DNA from: Geomonas silvestris | GTDB lineage: Bacteria > Desulfobacterota > Desulfuromonadia > Geobacterales > Geobacteraceae | Direction: 5' to 3' | Length of the DNA: 64,000 bases | NCBI RefSeq assembly: GCF_014193515.1 | Contig: NZ_BLXX01000010.1 | Location: forward strand, 150,523-214,522 | Shown here: positions 54,251 through 62,116 of the stretch, in pieces | Position numbering within the stretch: the first letter of the stretch is position 1 | Layout: every line of letters begins with the position of its first letter | The notes under the pieces: model-generated | The model's input: the letters and a program-made list of their open reading frames with translations, nothing else | Database searches by the model: none | What the model was told of the DNA's origin: nothing | Made by a program: the position numbers and the translations under genes

Positions 54251-55939
54251 ATGAATGTACAGGTTAGCCAACTCGTCGGAAAATTAGAAGAAATGTTCTC
54301 AAACCACCTTGACATAAGCGATCTGCAAAAACACAAAGGCGAGCAACTTAGTGATAAGATTCAATCACGTTGCATAGCAGCCTACGGAGTTCATTGGATG
54401 TCTGGTTGCTCTTATGAAATGGCAGCCAGATCTGTGACAGATTGCGATAAAGACAATGGTATCGATGCTCTTTTCTATGACGATCAGCGGAAACGTCTTG
54501 TTATTGTTCAGTCTAAGCTTATTAAAAATGGCAATTCTGAACCATCTGCCTCCGAGGTCCGCGATTTCCGGTCAGGAATTTACGACCTGATAGAGGGACG
54601 ATTCGCAAAGTTTGACAAGCGTATTTCAGATAGGAGCCAAGATCTAGCAAAGATCAGGGAGTTTGGGACAAAGTTTGACATAATTCTCGCTTACACTTCA
54701 AAAGATGAGTTGGCACACCCAGCAACAGACGCGATCGCGGAAATGATGGCAGACCTAAACGGAGACGATGAAGACGATGACCCATGTTTCACATTTCACC
54801 TTCTCTCCAGAAAAAGAATGACTGAATCTCTGACGCGTTCGATTGGACAACGGAACATCGATATCGAGTTTCTACTTCGCGACTATGGCCTTATTGATGA
54901 TCCGTATCGCGCATACTACGGCAAGATTGAAGGTGCAAAACTTGCTGAATGGTGGAACACCTTCGGTGATGGGTTGTTTCGTGACAATATTAGAAACTCT
55001 CTAGGGCAGACTCCGGTTAATACCCTAATCACCAAGACTATTACAGAAAAACCGGAGCTCTTTTGGTATTTCAACAACGGAATCACCGTCATCTGTGATG
55101 AAATCAAAAAGAGTGCAGAGAATGGGAAAAAGCGAGACTTTGGCTTCTTCAAGGCGGTAAATGCGAGCATCGTTAACGGTGCTCAAACCTACAGCACCAT
55201 AGGCAAGTCGGTGAAAAAAGGCGCAAACGTTGAGTCCTTATCAGTTGCGTTTAGGGTGATTCAAACGGGCAAGAGCAGCGACCTCCTCAAGGATGAGATT
55301 ACACGGCACAACAATACCCAGAACAGTATCCTTCCGAGAGACTTTGTGGCCCAAGACAAAAATCAGATAAATCTTCAGCAGCAAGTCTCGCTATCAGGCT
55401 ACAACTACCTACTAAAACGTGATGAAGTAGTAGTTGCTGGCCAGAAAGATATTACCCTCGAGAAGGCAATCGAATCTCTTGTCATGGTCTCGAATCGCCC
55501 CAACTTGGCGGCACTCTTCAGAAAGGAAATTGGCCGACTTCAGAACCCTGATGCGCCCCAATACAAGAGTCTGTTCAACGAATCTACGAATGCGATTTTA
55601 CTTATTAATGCCTACGAGCTAAATCTAAAGCTGTCAATAGCTATTAAAGATATTTTGAGCCGTTTCAAGGCAGCAGGTAAAACCTTACTTAAAATGGACA
55701 ATATATGCGATTCGGGCAGTTTGTTAATAAAGCAGATTTATTATAAGAATCTTCCAACAGCTCCTCGAGCTTTGATGGCCGCTTCATTGCAACAGCAATC
55801 GGTCGATATCTTGCGCTTAGAACAGGAAATTGAGGCTGTGATCTCAGCAGTAAACCAGAAATATACAAACAACTATATTGTAACGTTATTCCAAAATGCA
55901 GAAAAGTGCACTGCTATTGTAGGGCTTGTGACCCCGTAA
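54251..55939 (+). CDS. AIPR (abortive phage infection) family protein with PD-(D/E)XK-like motif
   Basis: A 562-residue protein. The C-terminal two-thirds match the AIPR family: ELFWYFNNGITVICDEI (about 270-286), NASIVNGAQTYSTIGKSV (about 304-322) and DEITRHNNTQNSI. The N-terminal part contains CDKDNGIDALFYDD followed by RLVIVQSKLI (about 63-92), with the Asp...(Q)xK spacing of a PD-(D/E)XK nuclease. ATG 54251 has AAAGGA about 10 bases upstream and starts MNVQVSQLVGKLEEMF. AIPR proteins are tied to abortive infection and often accompany restriction systems. The gene is AT-rich and flanked by family-B repeats on both sides. Confidence 0.85.
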   Translation: MNVQVSQLVGKLEEMFSNHLDISDLQKHKGEQLSDKIQSRCIAAYGVHWMSGCSYEMAARSVTDCDKDNGIDALFYDDQRKRLVIVQSKLIKNGNSEPSASEVRDFRSGIYDLIEGRFAKFDKRISDRSQDLAKIREFGTKFDIILAYTSKDELAHPATDAIAEMMADLNGDDEDDDPCFTFHLLSRKRMTESLTRSIGQRNIDIEFLLRDYGLIDDPYRAYYGKIEGAKLAEWWNTFGDGLFRDNIRNSLGQTPVNTLITKTITEKPELFWYFNNGITVICDEIKKSAENGKKRDFGFFKAVNASIVNGAQTYSTIGKSVKKGANVESLSVAFRVIQTGKSSDLLKDEITRHNNTQNSILPRDFVAQDKNQINLQQQVSLSGYNYLLKRDEVVVAGQKDITLEKAIESLVMVSNRPNLAALFRKEIGRLQNPDAPQYKSLFNESTNAILLINAYELNLKLSIAIKDILSRFKAAGKTLLKMDNICDSGSLLIKQIYYKNLPTAPRALMAASLQQQSVDILRLEQEIEAVISAVNQKYTNNYIVTLFQNAEKCTAIVGLVTP

Positions 55940-55942
55940 CCG

Positions 55943-56120
55943 AGTGACTCCGTAGGACACCTCCGGGGGGACGTCCCAAGAGAGGCAGGGGGACGTCCCA
56001 AGAATCCAAGAATAGTGGGGGCAATGGGACCACGAGAAGGAGAATTTTTGAATTTTTGGGACGTCCCCCTGTTTTCCTGGCAGCTGCAATAGTGACTCCG
56101 TAGAGTGACTCCGTAGGGTC
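55943..56120. repeat. Family-B element copy 2 with flanking GTGACTCCGTAG repeats
   Basis: The core at 55988-56073 aligns with 54123-54215 (AAGAATCCAAGAATAGTGG and GACCACGAGAAGGAGAAT identical) and has better-preserved GGGGGACGTCCC ends. A second half-end lies at 55965-55980. GTGACTCCGTAG occurs three times (near 55944, 56091 and 56106) around it. Confidence 0.85.
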
Positions 56121-56354
56121 ACCCATTAAAAGGCTGTCCGTCAAGGGCAAAAAGCTACCCTAAGCAAGAATCGGTTTTTTCCTGCTCTGCTTGTCGGTGA
56201 CCGCCGTCTGTACCATTGCCGTTATTTCTTTCGTTTCGATGTCAGCCTTTGCTGCATCCAGTCACCCATCAGGTTCAAGGCCGTTTAGGAAGTTGTCGAA
56301 GTGGCCCCTTCCGCGTTGCGCGGACCAGAAAACCTTCGGTTCCAGGGAGGGCAT

Positions 56355-56426
56355 GGGGGACGTCCATGCGATAATGCGTTTCTGGCGAGATCTGTAAAGA
56401 ATCGCATGATCGAATGGACGTCCCCC
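56355..56426. repeat. Family-A REPIN-like palindrome, copy 2
   Basis: Identical over about 71 bp to 51826-51896, again with the sequence CCAAGCC just beyond its right end. The stretch from the AIPR gene to 56652 otherwise holds only this, the family-B block and a terminator. Confidence 0.9.
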
Positions 56427-56510
56427 AAGCCCGTCCTAAGGAGCAGCAATCCCAATAGGTCTTACCTGACCGAGTGGAGGCTCTCTGAGCGGTTCTGTAT
56501 GCTCGAAGAA

Positions 56511-56543
56511 AAAAGGCCCCCGGCATCGCCGGGGGCCTTTTGC
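56511..56543. terminator. Bidirectional terminator downstream of the hydrolase gene
   Basis: AAAGGCCCCCGGC and GCCGGGGGCCTTT arms around ATC; T-runs occur on both strands. It lies about 110 bp past the hydrolase stop codon. Confidence 0.75.
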
Positions 56544-56652
56544 ATTGCGACTTAGGTCGCCCTCCGGTAAGGAGAGCAGCGACCTTCTACCTGTTCACGT
56601 TTTTACGCACCAACCGAACTGCGGGCCATTAGCCTCTGTCGATGTAAAGCCA

Positions 56653-57717
56653 TTACTTCCCCAAATTCTTGGTAAAGAACGAGGTGAGCTTGGCCCAGGG
56701 AATTACGTCCACACGGTCGTAGAGATCGACGTGACCGACCCCGGCAACCCAGTACAGCTCCTTGGGTTCTGCGGCCAGTTTGTAGGCGTCCTGGCTGAAT
56801 TCTTTGGAGTGGGACTGGTCGCCGGTGATGAAGAGCAGTGGACGCGGCGCAATGGTTTCGATGTCGTTGAAGGGATAGAAGTTCACAAACCGGACTTCGC
56901 TCGTCAGCATGCGGTTTTGAGTCAGTTCTAACGTGCGCCCTTTGGGAATGGCGATGCCGCGTGGGGTGCGATAGAACTCCCAGAATTCACGGGTGATGGG
57001 GTCGGCATCCGGTCTGAGCTTGACTGGCAAATAGTTTAAGAAGATGCCTTTGCCCGTGGTGAATTCGGTGTAGCGCTGTTCCGCCGCTTTGGCGAGCATA
57101 GCCTTGCGCTGCTCAACCGTACCGGAATGATTGAGGCCGTTACGGGCCACCCCGCCCATGTCGTACATGGCGACGGTGGCAATTGCCTTCAGCCGCGGGT
57201 CCATCTTGGCGGCATTGATGGCAAAGCTGCCGCTGCCGCAGATGCCCACCACGCCGATCCGCTCACGATCGATGAAGTCCCGCGTACCAAGGTAATCGAC
57301 TGCGGCACTGAAGGCTTCGGTATAGACTTCCGGCGCCACCAGGTTGCGAGGCAGTCCTTCGCTCTCACCCCAGAACGGCAGGTCGATGGCCAAGGTCACG
57401 AATCCCTGTTCAGCCAGCTTCTGCGCATAGAGCATGGAGCTTTGTTCTTTGACCGCGCCCATGGGGTGGCCGACGATGATTGCTGCAGATTTGAAAGTCC
57501 GGTCCAGCCCTTTCGGGAGAACGAGGTTGCCTGCCACCTGCATGTCGAACTGATTCTTGAAGCTCACTTTCTGGACGGCGACCTTGTCGCTCTTGTAGAA
57601 GTTATCGGCGCCGTTGGGTATGCCCGCGGCAGAAGCTACGCCGGCCATGTAAATTAAGACCCCCATGAGCACGGTAGTAAACATCTGGCGGCTACTGGTA
57701 AATGGTATTTTCCTCAT
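56653..57717 (-). CDS. Exported alpha/beta hydrolase (YcjY/dienelactone-hydrolase-like)
   Basis: A 354-residue exported alpha/beta hydrolase. A signal-like N-terminus (about residues 10-30, ending GVASAAG) is followed by VKEQSSMLYAQKLAEQGF, the nucleophile elbow VGICGSGSFAIN (about residue 160), and a C-terminal His in AGVGHVDLYD. In the elbow both a Cys and a Ser occupy candidate nucleophile positions, so the enzyme type (serine or DLH-like cysteine hydrolase) is open. It lies directly downstream of an MFS gene on the same strand and probably shares its control by the divergent AraC-type regulator. It may modify the substrate that the transporter exports. Confidence 0.82.
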   Translation of the reverse strand: MRKIPFTSSRQMFTTVLMGVLIYMAGVASAAGIPNGADNFYKSDKVAVQKVSFKNQFDMQVAGNLVLPKGLDRTFKSAAIIVGHPMGAVKEQSSMLYAQKLAEQGFVTLAIDLPFWGESEGLPRNLVAPEVYTEAFSAAVDYLGTRDFIDRERIGVVGICGSGSFAINAAKMDPRLKAIATVAMYDMGGVARNGLNHSGTVEQRKAMLAKAAEQRYTEFTTGKGIFLNYLPVKLRPDADPITREFWEFYRTPRGIAIPKGRTLELTQNRMLTSEVRFVNFYPFNDIETIAPRPLLFITGDQSHSKEFSQDAYKLAAEPKELYWVAGVGHVDLYDRVDVIPWAKLTSFFTKNLGK

Positions 57718-57736
57718 CGTACACTCCCTTTTGTAG

Positions 57737-58981
57737 TTACCGAACGACTTGAGTGGTTTTCAGACCTTCATTGTTGGTCTTTGCATGCAGATACGTGATG
57801 AACGCTATACAGGCTGCACCACAGAACAGAATGGCGCTGATCAAAAAGGTGCTTCGATATCCATACCCATCAAAAAAATAGCCGCCTACTGATGCCCCTG
57901 CGGCGATTGCCAGTTGAACCAGAGCAACCATCAATCCGCCACCGGCTTCGGCGTCATCCGGCATGGTCTTGCTAACCCATGCCCACCAACCTACGGGCGC
58001 GGAGGTCGCGAGCAATCCCCATAGGCACACCAACCCGAAGGCGCCCCACAAGGAATGGCCGAACCACACCAGGGCCAGAGCGACCAGCATGAGCAGAAGC
58101 GAAAGGCAACCCATGACAAGCAGTAGCCTGGTCTTCAGCGCGTAGCCGATAGCAAAGGTGCCGATCAATCCGGAGACGCCCATCCCCAAGAGAATCAGCG
58201 ACAGTTGGTTGGTGGTCACCCCGGTGACATGCTCGAGAAAAGGGCGCAAATAGGTGAAGAGGACGAATTGCCCCATGAAGAAGAGCATGGTTGCACTCAT
58301 GCCGAGGGTGACCTGTAACCGCGTCAGAAGCTTGAGCACTGCCATCGGGCCCGTACCGGTGGAGGATTCTCGGACGGGTAGGGCGGGAAGGCTCAGCCAG
58401 AGCCAGGCAAAAGCTGCCACTACCAGGGGCACCACACAGAAGAAAGCGCCACGCCATCCTATGATGCCACCGAGAAAGCTCCCAAGCGGAGCCGCAATCA
58501 TGGTGGAGAGTGCGTTTCCGCCGTTGAAAATCGCCAGCGCTTTGGGAACCGACTGCGCGGGAACGAGGCGCATGGCGACCGCGGCCGACATGGACCAGAA
58601 TCCGCCTACGGAAACACCCAGGATAGACCGCCCGATCATGAGAACCATGGCATTGGGGGCCAGGGCCACCACCGTACCGGAGACAACCATCAGAAAGGTA
58701 AAGAAGAGCAGAACGTGGCGCCGGTCAAACTGCCCGATCATGGAGGTCAGGAACAGGCTGGTCAGAACGGCAAATACCCCCGAGATGGAGATGGATTGCC
58801 CTGCGACACCTTCCGTAATGTTCAGGTTGGATGCGATAGGTGTTAAAAGGCTCAGGGGGAGAAACTCCGAAGCAATCAGCACCATCGCGCATAGGGACAT
58901 GGCCCAGACAGCACCCCAAGCTGAAGCTTGCTCGGAAGGTGCCTCCACCATATCGTCATAGGTTTGCTCAATCGTTGACAT
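57737..58981 (-). CDS. MFS efflux transporter (DHA1 type)
   Basis: A 414-residue, about 12-span transporter of the major facilitator superfamily, closest in style to the AraJ/YdhP/NepI drug-proton antiporters. FLTSMIGQFDRRHVLLFFTF corresponds to motif A, and GRSILGVSVGGFWSMSAAVAMRLVP to the antiporter motif region (positions about 118-142). ATG 58981 has AAGGAA about 10 bases upstream; a longer reading from 59038 lacks a ribosome site. It sits between the hydrolase and the divergent AraC gene. Confidence 0.88.
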   Translation of the reverse strand: MSTIEQTYDDMVEAPSEQASAWGAVWAMSLCAMVLIASEFLPLSLLTPIASNLNITEGVAGQSISISGVFAVLTSLFLTSMIGQFDRRHVLLFFTFLMVVSGTVVALAPNAMVLMIGRSILGVSVGGFWSMSAAVAMRLVPAQSVPKALAIFNGGNALSTMIAAPLGSFLGGIIGWRGAFFCVVPLVVAAFAWLWLSLPALPVRESSTGTGPMAVLKLLTRLQVTLGMSATMLFFMGQFVLFTYLRPFLEHVTGVTTNQLSLILLGMGVSGLIGTFAIGYALKTRLLLVMGCLSLLLMLVALALVWFGHSLWGAFGLVCLWGLLATSAPVGWWAWVSKTMPDDAEAGGGLMVALVQLAIAAGASVGGYFFDGYGYRSTFLISAILFCGAACIAFITYLHAKTNNEGLKTTQVVR

Positions 58982-59092
58982 ATGTTGCGGTTCCTTTTCA
59001 GGTTGTGAGCTCAGCTTGTTATCAAACCTGTCCCACACCGGGGAGAGGTACGTTAACGGCAGGCCCTATCGTCTTTCGTTACGGGATACTAC

Positions 59093-59156
59093 CTCGTACG
59101 AGAAAAGCGGCGGTAGATCGATTCTTTACAATCTTTGCCTAATCGTACAAAACGAT
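59093..59156. promoter_or_regulatory. Candidate operators between the MFS and AraC genes
   Basis: CTCGTACGAG (59093-59102) is a perfect palindrome, and ATCGT-ACAAA-ACGAT (59142-59156) a spaced one. Both lie in the divergent promoter region and may bind the AraC-type regulator. Confidence 0.4.
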
Positions 59157-59252
59157 CCTCGAATGTTGTAAGGCACCTTCATGCTTGATATTATGGCGGC
59201 GTGGCATGTCGTGATGGGGTTCACTGCGGGATTAGTCAGATAGGGAGATGGC

Positions 59253-60161
59253 ATGAAGAACAGGCTGGATGCGGCCCGCGAAATATTACGAGACAGCATT
59301 GCCCGATGGACGATCGGCGGCAACCAGAACCCGGACGCGATTCCGACCTTGTCTTTTTTCCGGGAAGACGGGCTTAGCGAACCGTTCAGTGCAGTGTACG
59401 AGCCATGTATCTGCATGGTAGTGCAGGGGGCTAAACGTGTTATCCTCGGAAATTTATCGTATGTGTACAATCCTCATCAGTATTTGATAGCATCAGTGGA
59501 TCTACCCACCTTTGTTCAGGTCATTGATGCAAGCAAAGAGAGGCCATTACTGGGACTCAAGCTGACATTTGACATGCAGCAGGTTTCCCAGATGCTCATC
59601 GACAGCAATTTCCCCCACCATCGTGCCCAAAACTCCGATCACGGTATGGCAACCAGCGAGATCACCCTGCCACTGGTAACCGCTTTTCAGCGGCTAATCG
59701 ACCTGCTTGATGAAGAGCAGGACATTCCGATGCTTGCACCCATCATCCAGAAGGAGATCATCTATCTTTTACTGGTGGGCGAGCAAGGTGCGTGTCTACA
59801 CCAAATAGCGACGGCGGGAAGCCAGAGCCAACAGGTAGCTCGGACAATTGAATGGCTGAAAAGCAACTTTTCACGGCAGCTTCGTATCGATGATCTGGCT
59901 TCGCAGGCACATATGAGTACTTCTTCTTTTCACAATCACTTTAGGGCCATAACAGCCCAAAGCCCGTTGCAGTACCAAAAACACCTGCGCTTGCACGAAG
60001 CCAGACGATTGATGCTAGCGGAGTCTCTGGATGCAGCTACTGCAGCGTTTCAGGTCGGCTACGAAAGTCCCTCTCAATTTAGCCGCGAATACAGCCGACT
60101 GTTTGGCACGCCGCCAATCAGGGACATCACCAAGTTACGGAAGATGGCCATTGTCGAATAA
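59253..60161 (+). CDS. AraC-family transcriptional regulator
   Basis: A 302-residue regulator. Residues about 25-190 form an AraC_N-type ligand-binding domain (PFSAVYEPCICMVVQGAKRV at the start). Residues about 200-300 carry two helix-turn-helix motifs: LRIDDLASQAHMSTSSFHNHF and LDAATAAFQVGYESPSQFSREYSRLFG (quoted in part as GYESPSQFSREYSRLFG). It is transcribed away from the MFS-hydrolase genes, the classic layout of a local activator sensing the exported compound. GGGAGA precedes the ATG. Confidence 0.9.
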   Translation: MKNRLDAAREILRDSIARWTIGGNQNPDAIPTLSFFREDGLSEPFSAVYEPCICMVVQGAKRVILGNLSYVYNPHQYLIASVDLPTFVQVIDASKERPLLGLKLTFDMQQVSQMLIDSNFPHHRAQNSDHGMATSEITLPLVTAFQRLIDLLDEEQDIPMLAPIIQKEIIYLLLVGEQGACLHQIATAGSQSQQVARTIEWLKSNFSRQLRIDDLASQAHMSTSSFHNHFRAITAQSPLQYQKHLRLHEARRLMLAESLDAATAAFQVGYESPSQFSREYSRLFGTPPIRDITKLRKMAIVE

Positions 60162-60323
60162 TGCAATTTGCGAGACGGCGGTTTCCTCGCACCACCACTA
60201 CCTAACGGTTCCACATCACCCGCCCTGGTACGAGAATTTTCCCAGCTTCAATCGCCACTCGCACCAGATTATCTTCATGCAATTCGAGCATGGACGTGGA
60301 GCCGTCTGAGCACTCCGCAGTCT

Positions 60324-60371
60324 AGGGGGCATCAGGGGGGGCATCAGGGGGGGCATCAGGGGGGGCATCAG
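60324..60371. repeat. Four 12-bp tandem repeats
   Basis: CATCAGGGGGGG occurs at 60330, 60342, 60354 and 60366 with an exact 12-base period. It runs directly into the family-C element. Confidence 0.9.
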
Positions 60372-60479
60372 GGGGACGCCGCTGTAATCCTGTAATTGTT
60401 TTGGAATAGCTGAGACAGCAGTTGTTTGACCTCCCGGCAGGCTTAACAAGAATTGCAGCATTACAGGAGCGTCCCCCTG
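60372..60479. repeat. Family-C palindromic element, complete copy
   Basis: GGGGGACGCCGCTGTAATCC at the left and ATTACAGGAGCGTCCCCCT at the right form the inverted ends of a 108-bp element aligned to 52922-53034. Confidence 0.85.
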
Positions 60480-60567
60480 CTTGCACCCAGTGTCCTTACT
60501 GACTCCTGCTAATGTGTTGACTCCATTCATGAGGCCGTGCTATCAGGATGTGCAGTCAGGAGGAGCG

Positions 60568-60633
60568 GATCAAGAATTACAATATTACAGGGGCGTCCCC
60601 CCTGTCTGACCAGGGGCGTCCCCCCTGTCTGAC
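60568..60633. repeat. Family-C half copy with exact 23-bp tandem duplication
   Basis: AAGAATTACAATATTACAGG leads into a 23-base unit, CAGGGGCGTC plus CCCCCTGTCTGAC, present twice head to tail (60588-60610 and 60611-60633). It ends 16 bases before the start codon of the GGDEF gene. Confidence 0.85.
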
Positions 60634-60649
60634 TCCGAGGGAGTACCCC

Positions 60650-61354
60650 ATGAAAGACCCGGCGGGCAAGGACGCCGTCCGCAAGGAACTGCTGCATTTC
60701 GAGCGGGTCCTGCAGGACGCGGCCCTGGCCGACAACATACTGCTGCCCCACATGCAGCGGCTGCTGGTCCTGGCCAGGAACCTCGAATGCCACTGCGAGA
60801 GGCTCGCCAAGAAGAACCAGCAGCTGGAGTCGCACCTCACCGATTATACGAGCTATCTGAACCAGGCCTCGCGCATCGACCTCCTGACCCGGCTCCCCAA
60901 TCGCCGTGACCTCAGCGAACGGCTGGTGCGCGAGGACAGCCGCTCGCAGCGACACTGGCGCACCTTCTCCCTGATCCTGGTGAACCTGGACGACTTCTCC
61001 CAGATCAACGAGATCCACGGCTTCAACGCCGGCGACGAACTGCTGGTGGAGGTCGCCTGCCAGCTGCAGGGCTTCGTGCGCAGCGAGGACGTCTGCGGGC
61101 GCTGGTCCGGGGACGAGTTCCTGATCATCCTCGCCGAGACCGGCATGGAGGGGGCGCTCATCGTCGCGGAGAAGGTGGTGAAGTCCATCGCCATGACCGA
61201 GTTCCGGGTGGACCGGCCCGGCTTGCGCACCACGGTCAGCGCGGCGCTGGGCAACTTCCGCCCGGACCAGGGGATGCACGAGTTCCTGGCCGCCCTGGAC
61301 CGGGGCGTGCAGCAGGCCAAGCGGGAAGGGAAGAACCGTTGCGTGATCATCTAG
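60650..61354 (+). CDS. GGDEF-domain protein with SGDEF active site
   Basis: A 234-residue protein. Residues 1-75 are a helical lead with a likely coiled coil (LLVLARNLECHCERLAKKNQ). The GGDEF domain begins at SRIDLLTRLPNRRDLSERL, and its active site is RWSGDEF, with Ser for the first Gly. RSED is placed five residues upstream as an RxxD inhibitory site. SGDEF forms are often still cyclases, so activity is likely but not certain. ATG 60650 has GAGGGAG upstream. No sensor domain is attached; the coiled coil may dimerise it. Confidence 0.85.
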   Translation: MKDPAGKDAVRKELLHFERVLQDAALADNILLPHMQRLLVLARNLECHCERLAKKNQQLESHLTDYTSYLNQASRIDLLTRLPNRRDLSERLVREDSRSQRHWRTFSLILVNLDDFSQINEIHGFNAGDELLVEVACQLQGFVRSEDVCGRWSGDEFLIILAETGMEGALIVAEKVVKSIAMTEFRVDRPGLRTTVSAALGNFRPDQGMHEFLAALDRGVQQAKREGKNRCVII

Positions 61355-61418
61355 GCGGCGAGGGCATCATGGGGATGCCCCCTGCTTTGGTCCAAGGTAA
61401 ACAGAAGGAGTGGAGTAT

Positions 61419-61913
61419 ATGGTCTCAGAGGTAAAAAAGAATACAGTGGTAACTCTCAAATACACTGTTACCGATTCCGATGGTGGCGTGGTCGATGAAG
61501 GGGTGGAGCCTCTCAGCTATCTGCATGGCGGTTATGAAGAGATCTTCCCCAAGCTCGAGGATGCCCTGCAGGGTAAGAAGGTGAATGAATCCATCCGGGT
61601 CAAGCTGGAGCCTGCCGATGCATACGGGGAATACGACGCCAGTTTGGTCCTGGAGGAGCCTCGCGAGGAATTTCCCGAGGATATCGAGGTAGGTAGCGAA
61701 GTTGAAGGCGCCGCAGAAGGGGGTGACGACGAGGATTTCATTATCTACAGGATCACCGATATCGATGATGAAAAGGTGGTGCTGGACGGCAATCACCCTC
61801 TGGCGGGTTCCGCCCTCGTCTTCAGTTGCACCGTCACCGCAATCCGTGAGGCCAGTCCCGAAGAGATCAAGCAGGGCCAGGTCCTCGAGGCCGACGAGGA
61901 AAAGGACGGCTAG
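61419..61913 (+). CDS. slyD: SlyD-like FKBP peptidyl-prolyl isomerase
   Basis: A 164-residue protein with an FKBP/SlyD core: VVTLKYTVTDSDGGVVDEG, SYLHGGYEEIFPKLEDALQG and DGNHPLAGSALVF are family segments, and an insert-in-flap region lies between about 70 and 120. It isomerises Xaa-Pro bonds and acts as a chaperone. Unlike E. coli SlyD it lacks a His/Cys-rich metal tail; the C-terminus is acidic (EADEEKDG). ATG 61419 has AAGGAG about 8 bases upstream. Confidence 0.88.
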   Translation: MVSEVKKNTVVTLKYTVTDSDGGVVDEGVEPLSYLHGGYEEIFPKLEDALQGKKVNESIRVKLEPADAYGEYDASLVLEEPREEFPEDIEVGSEVEGAAEGGDDEDFIIYRITDIDDEKVVLDGNHPLAGSALVFSCTVTAIREASPEEIKQGQVLEADEEKDG

Positions 61914-62116
61914 GGGGGCGCCACCAGTTGCGGAGCAGCAGAGACGGAGGGAAGAGGCAGGGGAGGGCAAGAATCCAAGAATAGCGGAGACAGTCGGGGT
62001 TGAGAGGTAGGGAAGCAGGTAAGGTGTGGCGCGAACATCTATTTGTTACCACAGTTACTCATGTGGAGTAAGGTTGTCTTGTACGGTTAAGTGCCAACCG
62101 ACAGGAGGACATGGAG

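Noticed and set aside
56161..56397. A frame encoding a signal-peptide-like stretch (AVISFVSMSAFAASS) that runs into the family-A repeat
   Set aside because: No acceptable start codon with a ribosome site exists, and the product ends within a repeat. It may be a truncated gene remnant, but evidence is too weak to annotate it.
60330..60395. Repeated GHQGGHQG-like peptide encoded at the 12-bp repeat
   Set aside because: It comes from a frame over the non-coding tandem repeat, without a ribosome site; it is not a real repeat protein.
60324..60640. Possible CRISPR array, because of tandem and palindromic repeats
   Set aside because: Repeat units are contiguous or are whole palindromic elements; there are no regularly sized unique spacers and no cas genes.
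46640..62000. Integrated prophage
   Set aside because: No integrase, capsid, terminase, portal or tail gene is present; the region looks like an island of small defence modules and repeats instead.
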